64,000 bases of DNA from Clarkia xantiana subsp. parviflora (lineage: Eukaryota > Streptophyta > Magnoliopsida > Myrtales > Onagraceae). Positions 1 to 11,571 of this stretch are shown one piece after another (positions within the stretch are counted from its first letter, which is position 1; every line of letters starts with the position of its first letter). Below the pieces are notes generated by a model, which was not told the origin of the DNA, did not search any database, and worked only from the letters and a program-made list of their open reading frames with translations. The position numbers and the translations under genes are program-made. The stretch spans positions 37,278,756-37,342,755 of the forward strand of contig JAPTYO010000009.1 of NCBI GenBank assembly GCA_036873135.1. Reading direction: 5' to 3'.

Positions 1-291
1 AGAAAGGATGCTGCCTTTGAGGATGTCATAGGTTTTTCATCAAAGGACAAAGAGCACATTGCGTACCACGACGCCTTGGCCATAACCACGCAGAAGCCGA
101 CAAGAAGTCGACTTGGATCCTCCCACATGCCTGTTGCAACATTCAATGCCTTCTTCATGCCCACAAGAATCGCATCCTTCGCACAGTACGACCAAGGAGT
201 TCTCCAATACAAAGGTGTCAACCCGCCACCACCTGTCACTCCTACCATCATGACTGCGCTCGAGAGCTGCTTGCATTCCGAAAAATGTTAA
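1..291 (+). pseudogene. gag-protease remnant of element 1
   Basis: In frame 1 the first 90 bases read a block with SSKDKEHI and HDALAIT. This matches the stretch before the protease active site of element B (SEKDKSHI and DDALVIT, near 20190-20240). The expected active-site block with DGGSS does not follow. Instead the frame runs into a proline-rich stretch and stops at 291, so a deletion or rearrangement probably removed the catalytic part. Only the first 30 residues are convincing. Confidence 0.45.
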
Positions 292-1565
292 CAAACAAAG
301 GATATTCCCCGCCACCACCACCTATGCCTCCAATCAACGGACAAGTCGATGAGACAAGAACAAAGTCCCGAGTCACAAGTCATCAAGAGACACCGCACCA
401 AAGAATAGGGGGGCAATACACGGAAGGTACCTTCCAGTACCGACAACCAAGGCAAGGAGTTTATTTCTCCATCCATAACACCGGCTATATCAAGAAGATG
501 TCGGCAACACAAAGCCATCGCGCCATGTGCACAGTCAACTTATATCTTGCAATGACAACTTGCGGGTTATCTACAAAAAGGGACTTATAAATTACTCTAC
601 TCAAAGTGACAACTATTCCAAAGGCGTCAACAACAAGCAATATCTTTGGTAAACACCAGGATTTACTATCAAAAGTAGCATGCTGTGGTATCCTCTTTAT
701 AAGGGCAAACCCCATGTTTACTTCTAAAAAATGGCATGCTGCGAAATGCTCTTAGAAGAAAATCCTCATGTTCATAGCCATTCCCTGAATAGAAACAGGA
801 TGCGGCAAATGCAATGATGGGACTGATCACCCCACCGTGGCGAAAGTCCTCTTGTTAGACGACAAGCCCACACACTAAAAGTATGCATACTCTCTTAAGG
901 GTTCATACATCATGAAGACTTAGGCCTGAAAAAGGATATCTTCATTTTATACGCTTTTTAAAGCAAACCTTGTACAAAACTCATCAAACTTACAAGTTGA
1001 GTCTTGTATAGCGTTATCTTGCTCCTTAGCATTTAACGCAAAAACAACAAAATAAGCAAGAAATATCTTGCAACAACGTCGCCTTAGAGTGGAACTAAGA
1101 GAAGGTATAAACTTAAGTCTTGATTCGCCAAGACGACACTGCTACATATCAAAGGCCAAGTGCCTAGTACATTACTACCTGCAATGCTACAAGTACCAAG
1201 TGTACATAACACCCTGCAATGCGCAAGTCGCAACATCTTATGTTCTATCCATCACAACAAGGAGTTCAATCCAATCATGCAAGTCCAATACATGCGAACA
1301 ATAAAGATAGCTCAAGGTATGAAATATTACTAATAAGTTATCACATGTTTATTATTATTGAAAATAGGTCAAAGTGATGAAATACCATGCAGGCAAAGGC
1401 ATAAACAAAGAATTATCAAAACAACATCAACCCATTCACAAAGGGTTCAACATTTTAGAAGCGGACAACCAGACGCCAACCAAGAGATAGCAACATTTCC
1501 AAGGATCTATGGGAATGTCGTCATCCGCACAAAAGACACGGCAATGATGGTCGTTTTAACTTCAT
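292..1565. other. Element 1 interior, no gene seen
   Basis: This stretch holds only short frames on both strands with no recognisable domain. It belongs to the decayed interior of element 1 by position between the gag-protease remnant and the antisense-gene remnant. Confidence 0.4.
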
Positions 1566-1950
1566 TACGTCATGGCTCTTCAACATAGGCGTGACAATCA
1601 GCAATGCGTGCATCAAAAACAGCCGTCTTCAGGATCAACTTTCAAGTGTGAAGAAGTAAACAACGCTTACCTCAATGGGAGGAACGCCCGTCCTTGGGCC
1701 GGTCCCTCGACCGGGGGGCAGAAGGCCCCACCGCACGACCCTCAACTCTATTCCCTTTATCACAAGAAGGAGTTAGCACGGTCGTACTCAGCATAAAGAA
1801 CTTAGAATCGCTCGAGGAACGCGCCCCTGCGTCGAATCTTTTGAGAATTGTGCTAAAGCCAGAAACTACAACCACGCGTTCAGCAACATGAAAGCAACAA
1901 CTTGGAAGATTAACAAGTTCAAAGAAGATACAAGGAGATTCCTTACTCAC
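1566..1950 (-). pseudogene. Remnant of the Tat antisense gene, element 1
   Basis: On the minus strand this reads a segment with ERVVVVSG, an Asp/Ser-rich stretch and CDKGNR. It aligns loosely with exon 4 of the antisense gene of element B (ERVVSVGR, RRSDSEAG, ADKGKR). The conserved N-terminal domain of that gene is not recognisable on the higher-coordinate side, so most of the gene is gone. The similarity is short and of low complexity. The position between gag-protease and the 3' LTR, on the opposite strand, supports the call. Confidence 0.4.
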
Positions 1951-2454
1951 AAGTCATTTACCGCAACCATGTCCGGAGACTCCAGAGTAGCGGGGGCAAT
2001 TGTACGGACATTGCTTCTAACAAGCGGATTATTGTATACATCGGCTATCTGCAAAGACGAGCTTTTTCCATCGGTCCGACCTACATTACAACATGATACA
2101 AGTCATAAAGATCATCAACATACCAAATCTTCAGAAGAACGTATATGTGTACCAACATCAACTAATCAAGTAACAAGCATCATGCAAGGGGGGCAACTTC
2201 ATCAACCTTACATGTAGACATCGAGCTCATACTCACAGCATACATGATTACAAGGGCAAAATATTTTCTAAGTGTTTTGCTCAGGTTGACAGTCAGCATA
2301 TTGCAAGCTGTCAGAATGTTACTATGTGTCGGCATATTACCAAGTGTTAGCGTACGACAAGGTGTTGGCATACAACCTGTGTTTACCTCAAAGCATATGG
2401 ATACAGCGTACATAGCTAGGTATAGAGAAAAGAATCTAAGTATGGGGGCAGGTG
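1951..2454. other. Element 1 interior, no gene seen
   Basis: No domain is recognisable. From about 2240 the phrase 'ttttctaagtgttt' appears, foreshadowing the tandem unit that follows, so the array probably grew from this sequence. Confidence 0.35.
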
Positions 2455-3120
2455 CGCACATACATGTTGACAAGGATGCATGTCGACAAATCAAGAATAT
2501 TTTCTAAGTATTTCCATGTACGTACATACATGTCGACAAGGATGCATCTCTACAAGTCAATAATATTTTCTAAGTATTTCCATGTACGTACATACATGTC
2601 GACAAATGCATGTCGACAAGTCAAGAATATTTTCTAAGTGTTTCCATGTACGTACATACATGTCGACAATGATGCATGTCGACAAGTCAAGAATATTTTC
2701 TAAGTGTTTCCATGTACGTACATACATGTCGACAAGGATGTGTGTCGACAAGTCAAGAATATTTTCTAAGTATTTCCATGTACGTACATACATGTCGACA
2801 AGAGGAAAATATTTTCTAAGTGTTTCCATGTACATACATACATGTCGACAAGGATGCATGTTGACAAGTCAAGAATATTTTCTAAGTGTTTCCATCTACG
2901 TACATACATGTCGACAAGGATGCGTGTCGACAAGTCAAGATTATTTTCTAAGTATTTCCATGTACGTACATACATGTTGACAAGGATGCATGTCGACAAG
3001 TCAAGAATATTTTCTAAGTATTTCCATGTACGTACATACATGTCGACAAGGATGCATGTCGACAAGTGAAGAATATTTTCTAAGTGTTTCCATGTACGTA
3101 CGTACATGTCAACAATGATG
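2455..3120. repeat. 66-bp tandem repeat, about ten copies
   Basis: The unit joins 'gaatattttctaagtgtttc', a palindromic ATGTACGTACAT and two copies of the palindrome TGTCGACA. Most units are 66 bases. One, near 2800, lacks the second TGTCGACA block and is shorter. Copies differ by few substitutions (guttga for gtcga, tatttcc for gtttcc), so the array is fairly young or homogenised. Because 66 is 3 times 22, several frames on both strands stay open and read a 22-residue repeat; I do not regard these as genes. An amplified tandem repeat inside a Tat element is a known trait of Retand-type elements. Confidence 0.9.
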
Positions 3121-4274
3121 GATTGCATGCATCAAGTAGCTATTATCAACTTCCACACAATGCCTCCTAAGCATTCCTGCGACGCTTATCGACAAGGCTC
3201 ATACGACGACATCTATGGTAACAAGCATTAAAAATTGTTAAAATATTTTCTAAGTGTTTTAGCATGTTTTTAGACAATGACCGACAACTATACATGATAC
3301 TCAACGTACATTGCCTAAGCTATCATTACCAACGTACAACCACTGACGGCCATGTACGTACAACTTCCGATCATCAACATCGATCGTACTAAACCAACGA
3401 TTAAGGCATGGAACAACATGTCGGCAATGAACACTATGCATAAGGGAAGTATAACGATTCATTTACACTTTTCTAAAATTTTCAGCACTTAAATTTTTTT
3501 TGACCGATTTGAGGCTAAGAATTCTAATGCATTTTATCAAAATCCTTGTATGCATGTGAAGGTAAGCTAGGTACATGGTGATTTCAAGACTAAATCAAGG
3601 CCAAACGAAGTTACGAAAGGTCCAACCATGTACGGAACTGAACTCACCAACACAAAGCGAGTCCGAATTGACACGTGCCACACCGGAATCCAATTGATAT
3701 CAACTATGGTGTGTCTCCCCGAATCTATGATCACAAAAGCTTCATACTCAATAGAGAGCTTCTTGGAGATTTATCTATGAAGGATGTAAGATAATGAGTA
3801 TTCTCTCTCCTAATTTTCATTAATAGTGCCTACACCATGTGCTAAGGACTAAACTTTCATGTATTTTCATATAAGTCCTTAGCAACCTTTACAAGCATCT
3901 TTGCATCTCTTCTATGTTCATATTGCATACATACTACACAATGCTTCATGAAACACTACGAGCAATTATTATTACACATTACGTACATAGAATTTATCAT
4001 GCACGTTTCTTATTTATGATCATTACATAATTATTTTTATAATCCAAGTATGAATTTCATGTTTATATCATGTCTCACGTTTACACCATACTTCATGATT
4101 GCATCATTTACTATGTTAACATCATGCTCAATGTTAACAAGCATGCTTTCCAATTTCATATTATTCTAAGTGTTTTGCTTATTGCATGATTACGTCATCT
4201 GTATATTATGTCTTCATTTACACATTGACAACGTGTTATGTGTTTACATCGTATACCATGTTTTTGAACCACTA
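3121..4274. other. Element 1 3' untranslated region
   Basis: This is AT-rich sequence between the tandem array and the polypurine tract. The part from about 4040 to 4200 is loosely repetitive, with phrases such as 'catgttaacatcatg'. No coding frame or known domain was seen. Position makes it the non-coding tail of element 1. Confidence 0.5.
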
Positions 4275-4291
4275 CTTGACTCGGGGGCAAA

Positions 4292-4931
4292 TGTTAGATA
4301 TCTGTCCAATTCGGGTTCGTATTTACATTTCAGGCCTCGTAAAATATCCCAAAACCCGTAAGAAATCCTTTCGCGGACACCCAAGTCTAAAACGGTCCGG
4401 GATACGCGCAATTCCCGGGCCGAAGGACTTCCGGATCGCCTTAGGGCGATCCGGAGGTCCGGATTACCGTCTTTTTTCGTACGCTCACCCCGATTAATTT
4501 GCCAAGTGCGGGAAGTCAGTGCATGCATAGTCCGCCTTGATGACGGTATACGTCATCCTTACATACCGACATCATGTAGTTCAGAACTGGGCAAGATCCT
4601 TAGGTTCCCTATAAATAGGGGCCTAGATCTCCCATTCTAGACAACTCCCTCATTTTGGACTTTGGATGCTCTGACTTCTCTCTAAGGCTTTCTCTCTCTA
4701 CAAATTCTGACTTGAGCGTCGGAGAGGGCCCAACCAGCGTTCCCCCCCCCCCCTCTCCCACGCTGGTTACTGCCCCTCGTGCAGGATCCGAAGGTTCGAG
4801 GTCAAGGATTGGAAGATTAGTTCAAAGGATTGTGTTTTAAGGATCGCGGCGTTCCCGTCCTTATACACATATCCCGAGCCCGTTCGTGAAAGAAGAAGCC
4901 CGAAGCTACCCAGGTGGAAGCAAACATAACA
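4292..4931 (+). repeat. 3' LTR of element 1
   Basis: The LTR starts with TGTTAGATAT directly after the polypurine tract at 4275-4291 and ends with ...ATAACA before GACCC, where the copia leader begins. A TATA box (TATAAATA) lies at 4610-4617. It is followed by pyrimidine-rich sequence, the shared 'gcgtcggagaggg' motif and a perfect 9-bp hairpin (AACCAGCGT at 4732-4740 with ACGCTGGTT at 4760-4768, C-rich loop). An upstream U3 dyad pairs CCGGATCGCC with GGCGATCCGG near 4432-4455. Start and hairpin layout match the other Tat LTRs, although the sequence is diverged. Confidence 0.8.
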
Positions 4932-4936
4932 GACCC

Positions 4937-5990
4937 GGTTTGCGTAAAACACTGAATTGAATAACCTTTTGAACTGAACCTGAAAGGTTGGACCGAAATT
5001 GATTGAACTGGACTAGAATTTTTGGACCGTCCCGAGTCAACTTAAAATAGGTTGGTCAACTTTTTAAAATGTTTTCGAACTTTAAAATTACCTACACAAC
5101 GCGAGTTTGTTTGATATTTTTACAATTTATTTAAACCTGATGCCTAGTTTCGATTGTGTGAATGGATCTCAGAAATGCATAATTATGGGACTGAATCATT
5201 TTGTGGGCTGAATTGCAATTGATATATATGTTGATATAAATGCATGATTAGAATTGCGTCTTGACTATGTCAACCTAGTTTGATATTGCATTTTGGGGGC
5301 AGAGACCTATTTTCAATTAATGATTTGTGCACTAGGATAGACATGCTCTGCTGAGTGGTATTACTATGATCCATGTCTAGAAGTTCGCATGACCGATTGA
5401 TAACATGAATTGCAAGTCAGCGGCAAATATTTTCTAAATCGAAATTCAGTAGCCAAATATGCATGTTTGATGTGGTGTGATCACGCATGACACGTATGCA
5501 TGATTGTTCGAGGATGTAGACGCATGTGATAATTTACTAGTGAATTAGAATTATATATGCTTGCATGAGTTCCTCGGGACAATTTGACGCATGATGCGTA
5601 TGCATGATAGTTTCTTTGATGTGGCCACCTATGATAATTTACTTGTGTAGTAGAATTATGTATGCTTGCATTAGACTGATCGGGCATATTTGAAAATTCA
5701 AGTATGCTAGGATCGGGCATATTTGAAAATTCTTGTTCCGAAAAAAGCAATTAAACCGTTTTTAAAGAGACTGATCTATTATAAAGAAGACGTCGGCAGT
5801 GTGAACTATTTCACGGCCTCCTTCTATTGGTTTACTTGTGGTCGGGTTGGTTAGATGGCTGAGGAATCATTGGTGTTCGCCTTCTATCTCATAGATATAC
5901 GATATATGCAATTCAATTTTAATAATTTTTTAATTTATCTCCCTTATTGTCGCATAGTTTGTCAATTTGCGAACTTATATGGCTGATATA
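4937..5990 (+). other. copia leader (between PBS and gag)
   Basis: This stretch is diverged but collinear with the leader of the second copia element at about 50800-51850. Shared landmarks in the same order are 'gggctgaattgcaattg', 'aggatagacatgct' and 'atggctgaggaatca'. It has no coding frame. Conservation of a long untranslated leader in two old copies of the family suggests a role in the RNA, perhaps packaging, but this is inference. Confidence 0.65.
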
Positions 5991-6779
5991 GTGTATTTTT
6001 ATATTCCTCGCAATCTTGATGGTGTGTGACATGATGAACAGAAGCATACGTGTTAAACTCGTCTATCCTACGATTCCGAAAGCGGAAAGGACACCTACGG
6101 ATGAATGTGGTAGTCTGTATTACTTTGATGATAACAAATGAATGTGGTAATCTGTTTCCCAATCATGGGAGTAGGTAGTTTGATGATTGAAAAGAGTTTG
6201 TGGTGATATTTTTAACCTAGGATAAAGGGGTTGAAGAAGACTTCAATTGCAACCACACAACATTACAACTTTGGTGTTTCTTTTGCATCTGCTTCGGTGA
6301 AAGCAAGACCGCTGAAGCTAGAAATATTTTGGTTGAGTACGATGATATTCTCTCAATGGATGCAGGTGTAAAACCCACTCGAGACTTTCAAAATTAAAGG
6401 TCAACATGGACGAGAATATTTCTAATAATGAAGAGTTATCCCCTTTCATGGATGTCTGACGATGATGGGGCTCACTTGCTTGATTTAATAAATTAAGTAT
6501 ACCATGAATCTATTCATGTGCAGTGACCAGGGAACAAAGGAAACCAACTTCAGAAATCACTACAGGACATATACATCGATTCGAAGTATACATTAAATGA
6601 CAACTGTTAAATTTGAAGCTTGAAATAAACTTTCCTTTTCAAATATCGATTTTGGATTTAATCAAATAATTTCTCGTGGAGAACAAATACGAGCAAAAGG
6701 TTAGAACCTAATGCACGATTAGAGGTGGACAAAACCTCTGGAATGAGTATGTAATAAAAGGTGTATTGTCTGTTAAACT
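5991..6779 (+). other. Decayed copia gag and early pol region
   Basis: By position between the leader and the integrase remnant this should be gag, protease and the start of integrase, but only about 0.8 kb is left and no domain is readable. Large deletions must have occurred. Confidence 0.4.
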
Positions 6780-7220
6780 ACGATCCCTAAAACGCCATTA
6801 CAGATACGGTAAGGCGGAGCATCTTAATTATACAATTCTTGAACGTGGTCAAGACCATGATGTTGCAGGCTTAACTTCCGATCTCCTTTTGGAATGATGT
6901 GTTGTTGACAGCCACTTATTTAGTAAACATTATTCCTTTTAAATAGGTGGACACGACACCATATGAGTTATAGACTAGTAAAGAGTTGGATACCAGGGTG
7001 CGACCTCGGGGTTGTGCAACATACACACATCAAACCGACAGCTGTCTCGGTAAGTTGGGACCTAAGGGTCTGAAAAGTATCTTTATAAGTTACTCTGAAA
7101 CTTCTGAGGGATAGGTGTTTGTGGCGGCTCAGGAAAATGTCGGTGTGGTCGAACATGTGTCTAGATACGTTACGTATATTGAGGAGGAATTTCCAAAGCT
7201 TAGTAACATCATAATGAATG
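6780..7220 (+). pseudogene. copia integrase C-terminal remnant
   Basis: Across several frames and stops the sequence reads the typical copia integrase tail: FWNDVLLTATYLVN, a block like TPYEL, then LGPKGLKSIFISYSETSEG. In the family this follows the catalytic core and recognises the conserved phrase 'K...LGPRGRKCIFVGYS'. Internal stops at about 6945 and later show that it is dead. The catalytic D,D,E core upstream is not recognisable. Confidence 0.7.
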
Positions 7221-7679
7221 AAGTATTAATAGAACATTAACAGGATGATGATAGTCTGGTCCCACTTACTTCGAGTGGGAGATTTGAGGCAGCAACACCT
7301 ATTGTGAACGACATAGTAAATGAGAATGTTCATGGAGAAATTTTCATAGTAAATCCAGTGGGAGGAATCAATCCAACCACGTAGATCACAGTTGCTTCCA
7401 GTGCGAATCAAATGGAACATGGTCATCATGTTGCTGAACTGTTGGATGAGAATCCTATATTTCCTCAACTACCTGGTGGTAACAGTGGGATTGGGGCAAC
7501 TAACTTGGTTCTGGTCCAAGTGATCGTAGAATTCATCTCGGAGGTAGAATCTCGAGACCAAGAGGTCGTCCAAGAAAACTTGTAGGTGAAGGTTCAAGTA
7601 ACACCCTGATTCCCAGTGAGAGTGTTGTTTCTAGTGGGAGCATTGATCCTAGCAGGAGGGTAGTTCTAGATGGGAATAA

Positions 7680-8420
7680 CAAGCCTAGACGTAGTCATAT
7701 GCAAAGAACTTATCCTAAGAAGTATCCTATTGAGAAGGTTGAATTGTTCACTCTGACTTCGGTTGATGAACATGTAACGGTTAAACGAGCTTTGGATGGA
7801 CTTCGAGCAAAGGAATGGAGGAAAGCAATGGAGGAAGAAATCACAATGGAGTGAATCTGAAATTGAAACTCACTGTTAATGAAAACGTTGAGAGATACAA
7901 AGCTCGACTCGTTACGAAAGGATATACCCAACTCCACGTAGTGGACTTTGATGAGACATACTCATCGAATATGTGTTATACCTCTGTCCAGGCTGTCTTG
8001 GCCTTGGTTGCTTGCCCCAAACTCGAGCTACACCAAATGGATGTTAAGAAAACATTCTTTCACGGTACCTTGGAAGAAGAGATCTACATGGAGCCACCAG
8101 AGGGTTTCATATCCCCTGGAATTGAACGTAAAGTTTGTAAATTCCAAAGATCGATCTATGGTCTTAAACAAACCTCTCGACAATGGTACCGCAGGTTCAA
8201 CGGGAAAATCGTTGGCAACGGATTTGTGAATATTCACGAGGATCCCTGCATGTAAACTAAGACCTCTGAGTCGAATTATGTTATCTTGACGTTATACGTC
8301 GATGACATACTCATTGCCGCAAATGATGTGAGTTATTTGAATGAATCAAAGTCTTGGCTAGCATCTGTATTTGATATGAAAGACATGGGAGAAGCCACGT
8401 ACATCTGAGCATTAAGATTG
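7680..8420 (+). pseudogene. copia reverse transcriptase remnant
   Basis: Reading begins with the block that precedes copia RT (KRALDGLRAKEWRKAMEEE), is broken by a stop near 7853, and continues with YKARLVTKGYTQ, QMDVKKTFFHG, EEIYMEPPEGF and SIYGLKQTSRQW. The catalytic YVDDIL is at about 8291-8311, past another stop at 8253. In intact relatives the second block reads DVKTAFLHG, so the copy has drifted. Stops and at least one frameshift rule out activity. The family assignment is very secure. Confidence 0.9.
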
Positions 8421-8589
8421 TTAGGGATCAGACTCCTCGTAAACTAAGTCTTTCTCAAAAACCTATATCAACAAATTGTTGAGAAGGTTCAGTCTCCACG
8501 ATGCTAAACCAGTGGATACGCCGGTCGTATTTGGGAGTGCGCTGTCGAAGCGTGACGGCCCAAAAGACCAGGCTGAACGTGAACATATA

Positions 8590-9265
8590 ATAAGTGAATA
8601 GTACATTAGTATGGTAGGCAATCTAATGTACCCCATGCAATGCACTCGTCCAGTTATCTTTTCAATTGTGGGTTTAGTAGCACGTTTCCAATTTGACCCT
8701 CGATATCAACATTTACAAGCCGTAAAACGAATTATTCAATGTATGAAAGGTACGACTGACTACGGGTTGTGCTATGAAGATGGTAAGCTAGAATTGTGGG
8801 TATAGTGACGCCGACCATGGTGGAAACCTGGATGATCGTAATTCCACCTCAGGATGAATGTTTCTTCTTTCTAATGCCGCCATTTCATGGACGAGCAAGA
8901 AGCAATCTTTTGTCGCGCTGTCAACGATGTAATCCGAATTCGTAGCTCTCTCTAATAATGCATAGGATTCGGTCTGGCTAAAGAGGCTCTTGAATGCCCT
9001 GCATGAAATTGAGGATTGGAGTAGGCCTTTGTTTATTTACACTAATAGTCAAGCAGCGATAGGGGCAATTAAGAATCCTAAGTACCATAGTAGGACGAAA
9101 CACATTGATGTTAAATACAACTATGCGAAGAGTGTGCTAAAAGACAAGCTGATCACAATTGAATACTTGTCCTCTGAGGATATGGTTGCAGACCCATGGA
9201 CAAAACCTTTACACAAGGATGTTTCTGAAAAGCATGTTAAAATGGTTGGACAGCGTAGGGTTTAA
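8590..9265 (+). pseudogene. copia RNase H remnant
   Basis: The first part reads MVGNLMYPMQCTRPVI and QAVKRIIQCMKGTTDYGL, the connection region before RNase H. The second part from about 8990 reads IYTNSQAAIGAIKNP, RTKHIDVKYN and the C-terminal ADPWTKPL, all hallmarks of copia RNase H. In intact family members the first of these reads CDNQAA, so the catalytic Asp here is Thr-Asn. Frames change between 8800 and 8990 and the pol frame ends at a TAA at 9263-9265. Confidence 0.88.
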
Positions 9266-10393
9266 GAAGCTTGTAATGTGTCAGTAACATTTTTTAAATT
9301 TGAAGTAATGTTTGAATGAAATGAATTTAAATTTGAGTTTATGATCTTACGAATTCATAATGGCTAAATTACATCGGATGAAATGAATTTCAATTTGAGT
9401 TTGTGATCTTACGTAGGACTGTAAAACCTCCAACAAAATATGTCCAATGTGCACCTTACCTCGTCACACGGGCACAGTCGTCTTTATGGAGGGGGAACCT
9501 CAACCATGTCAAGACCAGCTAAGATCCATAGTGTTTCGTAAGATAAACATTATTAAGGAAAAAAAATCATTTGGTTTCATGGTTAGACGACATGATCATT
9601 GTTTTGTGGATCACCGTGACAAACTCTGTTCGTAATTACCATATTATGGGCTAGATGATAATCTACGATAGCATATCACATTTCCCATTCCTAACAATAT
9701 GTAAGTTCAGGTTATGCTATCGACGTGCACTTCATACTATGTGTGCCACGTTCGACCACGGGGCCAGGCTCAGTTGTGCTAGGTGGAATATTCCGAGATT
9801 CTAATAGGCGCAAACTTCGTCACTTTGAGCGTGTGACTGATCTCGGGTTCTTACTGAAGGAGCACCCTAAGTATCCTTACCACTCAGAACTCATATCTAA
9901 GGTTGGACTTAATGTTCGCCTCCAGGCGTACGAACGCAGTGCCCGAACCTAAAAGCCCAGTGACCACGTACTGGACACCTGTTGCGTTTGACTAATGGTA
10001 TGAGCAAAGGGGATGGTCATCTACACCTGTAATTCTCCGACTCTTGTAATCACTAGTTTGCCGCCATCCGGGTATTAGTTGAAGGTTGTGATACTTGTAC
10101 GGATGCCTTGGAGAAGTGTTCCTTTGGGAAAACTGGGCAATTAGAGAATAACATTTGACCAGGGATATAGCGCAGCACAAAGAAGTAACAAGTTGATAAA
10201 GGGTTGGAAATAAACGTTCCACGGATGCTACAACACTCTTAACCAATGTGTAGCACGATGTACGTTGTGTTTGCCGGTCGCACGACAAACCTCATATGAA
10301 CAACTCGGAAGCTGGACTGGATCAAAGAATAAATGTTGATGTGTTTGTCGACAATATATTATAAGGAACCCTCCCATTTTGGCGAGTGGGAGC
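9266..10393 (+). other. copia 3' untranslated region and polypurine tract
   Basis: About 1.1 kb separates the pol stop from the LTR. A partial direct repeat of about 36 bp ('gaaatgaatttaaatttgag' and 'gaaatgaatttcaatttgag') lies at 9317 and 9379. The polypurine tract is 10379-10393 (TTGGCGAGTGGGAGC), next to the LTR start. No gene was seen. Confidence 0.65.
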
Positions 10394-10710
10394 TGTTGGC
10401 ATTTGGTGAATGGGCCGTCGTAATAGGAGCCCTTTAATATAAGCCCAACATCCTAAGTGTAATTGGGTAATTTCACATTAGGGATTTAGGGCTAGGCATG
10501 AATCCCAATTGACATTAGAGGCCCAAAATTGGGCCTCCCTAACTCCACATGGTCGGCCGAAACTAGTGTGTTAACACTAGGTGGGTTTTGCCCACCTCCT
10601 CTTAAATAGAGAGTATCAAGAATTTATTTAGAGTTAATCACTTTCTCCCTTTTAGTTGAGACTAAAGAAATCCCTTTCCCTAACAGCACATAGTTTCGAC
10701 TGAAGCACTG
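10394..10710 (+). repeat. 3' LTR of the first copia element, truncated
   Basis: It starts with TGTTGGCAT after the polypurine tract. It aligns with the 5' LTR of the second copia element at 49234, sharing 'gcccaaaattgggcctccct' and the 'cggccga' block. A weak TATA-like 'ttaaataga' lies near 10602. The match ends at 10710 where the TGATGGATAT start of element A LTR begins, so A was inserted here. The rest of the LTR was not found after A. Confidence 0.8.
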
Positions 10711-11520
10711 TGATGGATATACGCCCAATTTGAACCCGTTTTAATCTGGACTGTCTTATTTTAATCACCCCACTTACAATTGTAAATCGAAACTTGGAGC
10801 CGAGCACTTCACTCGCAACACGAACGGCCCGGACGAGCCAAAATATTCGTCCGGACCGGTCCGTTGTTTTCTCCTAGGAGAGATCGTGTGGCCTCACCCG
10901 ATCTCTCCTAGAGGAGTTCGGATGGGTTAACCCGATCTCTCCTAGGAGGGATCGGGTGGCCTCACCCGATCTCTCATAGGCGGGATCGGGTCAGCTGACT
11001 CAGCCTCTCCCAAGAGAGGTCGGGCAAGCTGACCCGATCCTAGGCCTTAGGGGTCGAATTTTCCGTCCGACCACGAGGGTACTGACATCCATTTTACCCG
11101 ACTCGTACATAGACTTTTTCACCAAGTCCCCATGCTTTTAAAGGGTTATTCCTGCTAATATGTGTCAATTAAGTACGTTTAGGGATTAACGGTGTCATTA
11201 AGCCACCTTAAATCCCCCGTAGCCTATATATACTTCTCAAGTTCTATTTATTTGGACAAGTTTACATCTTTTCACGTTTTAGCTCTGCCTTCTCTCTAGG
11301 ATTTTCTCTCTCTAAAGAGCCCGAACTTACTTAGGCATCGAAGAGGGTTCACCGAGCACCACCCTCTCTCCGTGCTTGGTACTGCCCATTGTGCAGGTTT
11401 ACGAGAAGCAGAGTAACGGATCACATCGAAAAGCTAAGCGGATAAAAAAGAAGAGCAAATTACCCGTGAGAGGTGTTACTCGGATCAGAGACCCATCAAC
11501 TCGAGGCACACGTCTTAAAA
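10711..11520 (+). repeat. 5' LTR of element A
   Basis: It starts with TGATGGATATACGCCCAATT, as the LTRs of B do. A degenerate version of the U3 dyad array of B lies at about 10870-11045. TATA box at 11225-11232. The R-region hairpin is at 11352-11360 (ACCGAGCAC) and 11373-11381 (GTGCTTGGT), 9 pairs with one G-U. The right border is set by the primer site at 11523. The usual terminal CA is lost. Confidence 0.85.
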
Positions 11521-11522
11521 CT

Positions 11523-11538
11523 TGGCGCCGTCTGTGGG
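11523..11538 (+). other. Primer binding site of element A
   Basis: TGGCGCCGTCTGTGGG follows the LTR by two bases. The same motif follows the LTRs of B and E. The first bases match the primer site seen in many plant gypsy elements, often assigned to tRNA-Asp. I cannot confirm the tRNA here. Confidence 0.8.
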
Positions 11539-11571
11539 TTTTGAACAAAAAACCTGGTTATCACGAGATCA

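Larger units (their letters stand above)
1..4931 (+). mobile_element. Element 1: 3' part of a Tat-type Ty3/gypsy element
   Basis: The window opens inside a gypsy-type element that ends in an LTR at 4292-4931. The first bases read like the stretch just before the protease of element B. A minus-strand remnant near 1566-1950 resembles the middle of the antisense gene of B. A 66-bp tandem array follows, then a polypurine tract (4275-4291, ending GGGGGCAAA) of the kind shared by the other Tat elements here, then the LTR. No polymerase domain is visible, but the 5' part is outside the window. The copy is old: no long frame survives. It lies in the leader of the copia element that follows. Confidence 0.7.
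4932..10710 (+). mobile_element. Eroded Ty1/copia element, cut at both ends
   Basis: The order of recognisable parts is leader, integrase C-terminal part, reverse transcriptase, RNase H, polypurine tract and 3' LTR. Integrase before RT is the copia order. The leader and LTR match those of the second copia element at 49234, so both belong to one family. The 5' LTR is missing because element 1 lies there, and the 3' LTR is broken at 10710 where element A begins. Many stops and deletions show that it is old. Confidence 0.8.

Noticed and set aside
2455..3120. CRISPR-like regular repeat
   Set aside because: Units are directly adjacent with no unique spacers, in plant retrotransposon DNA. It is a plain tandem array.
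2557..3128. Minus-strand frames of 100 to 120 codons across the 66-bp array
   Set aside because: They arise because the unit length is a multiple of three. The reading is a 22-residue repeat with no domain and no start context.
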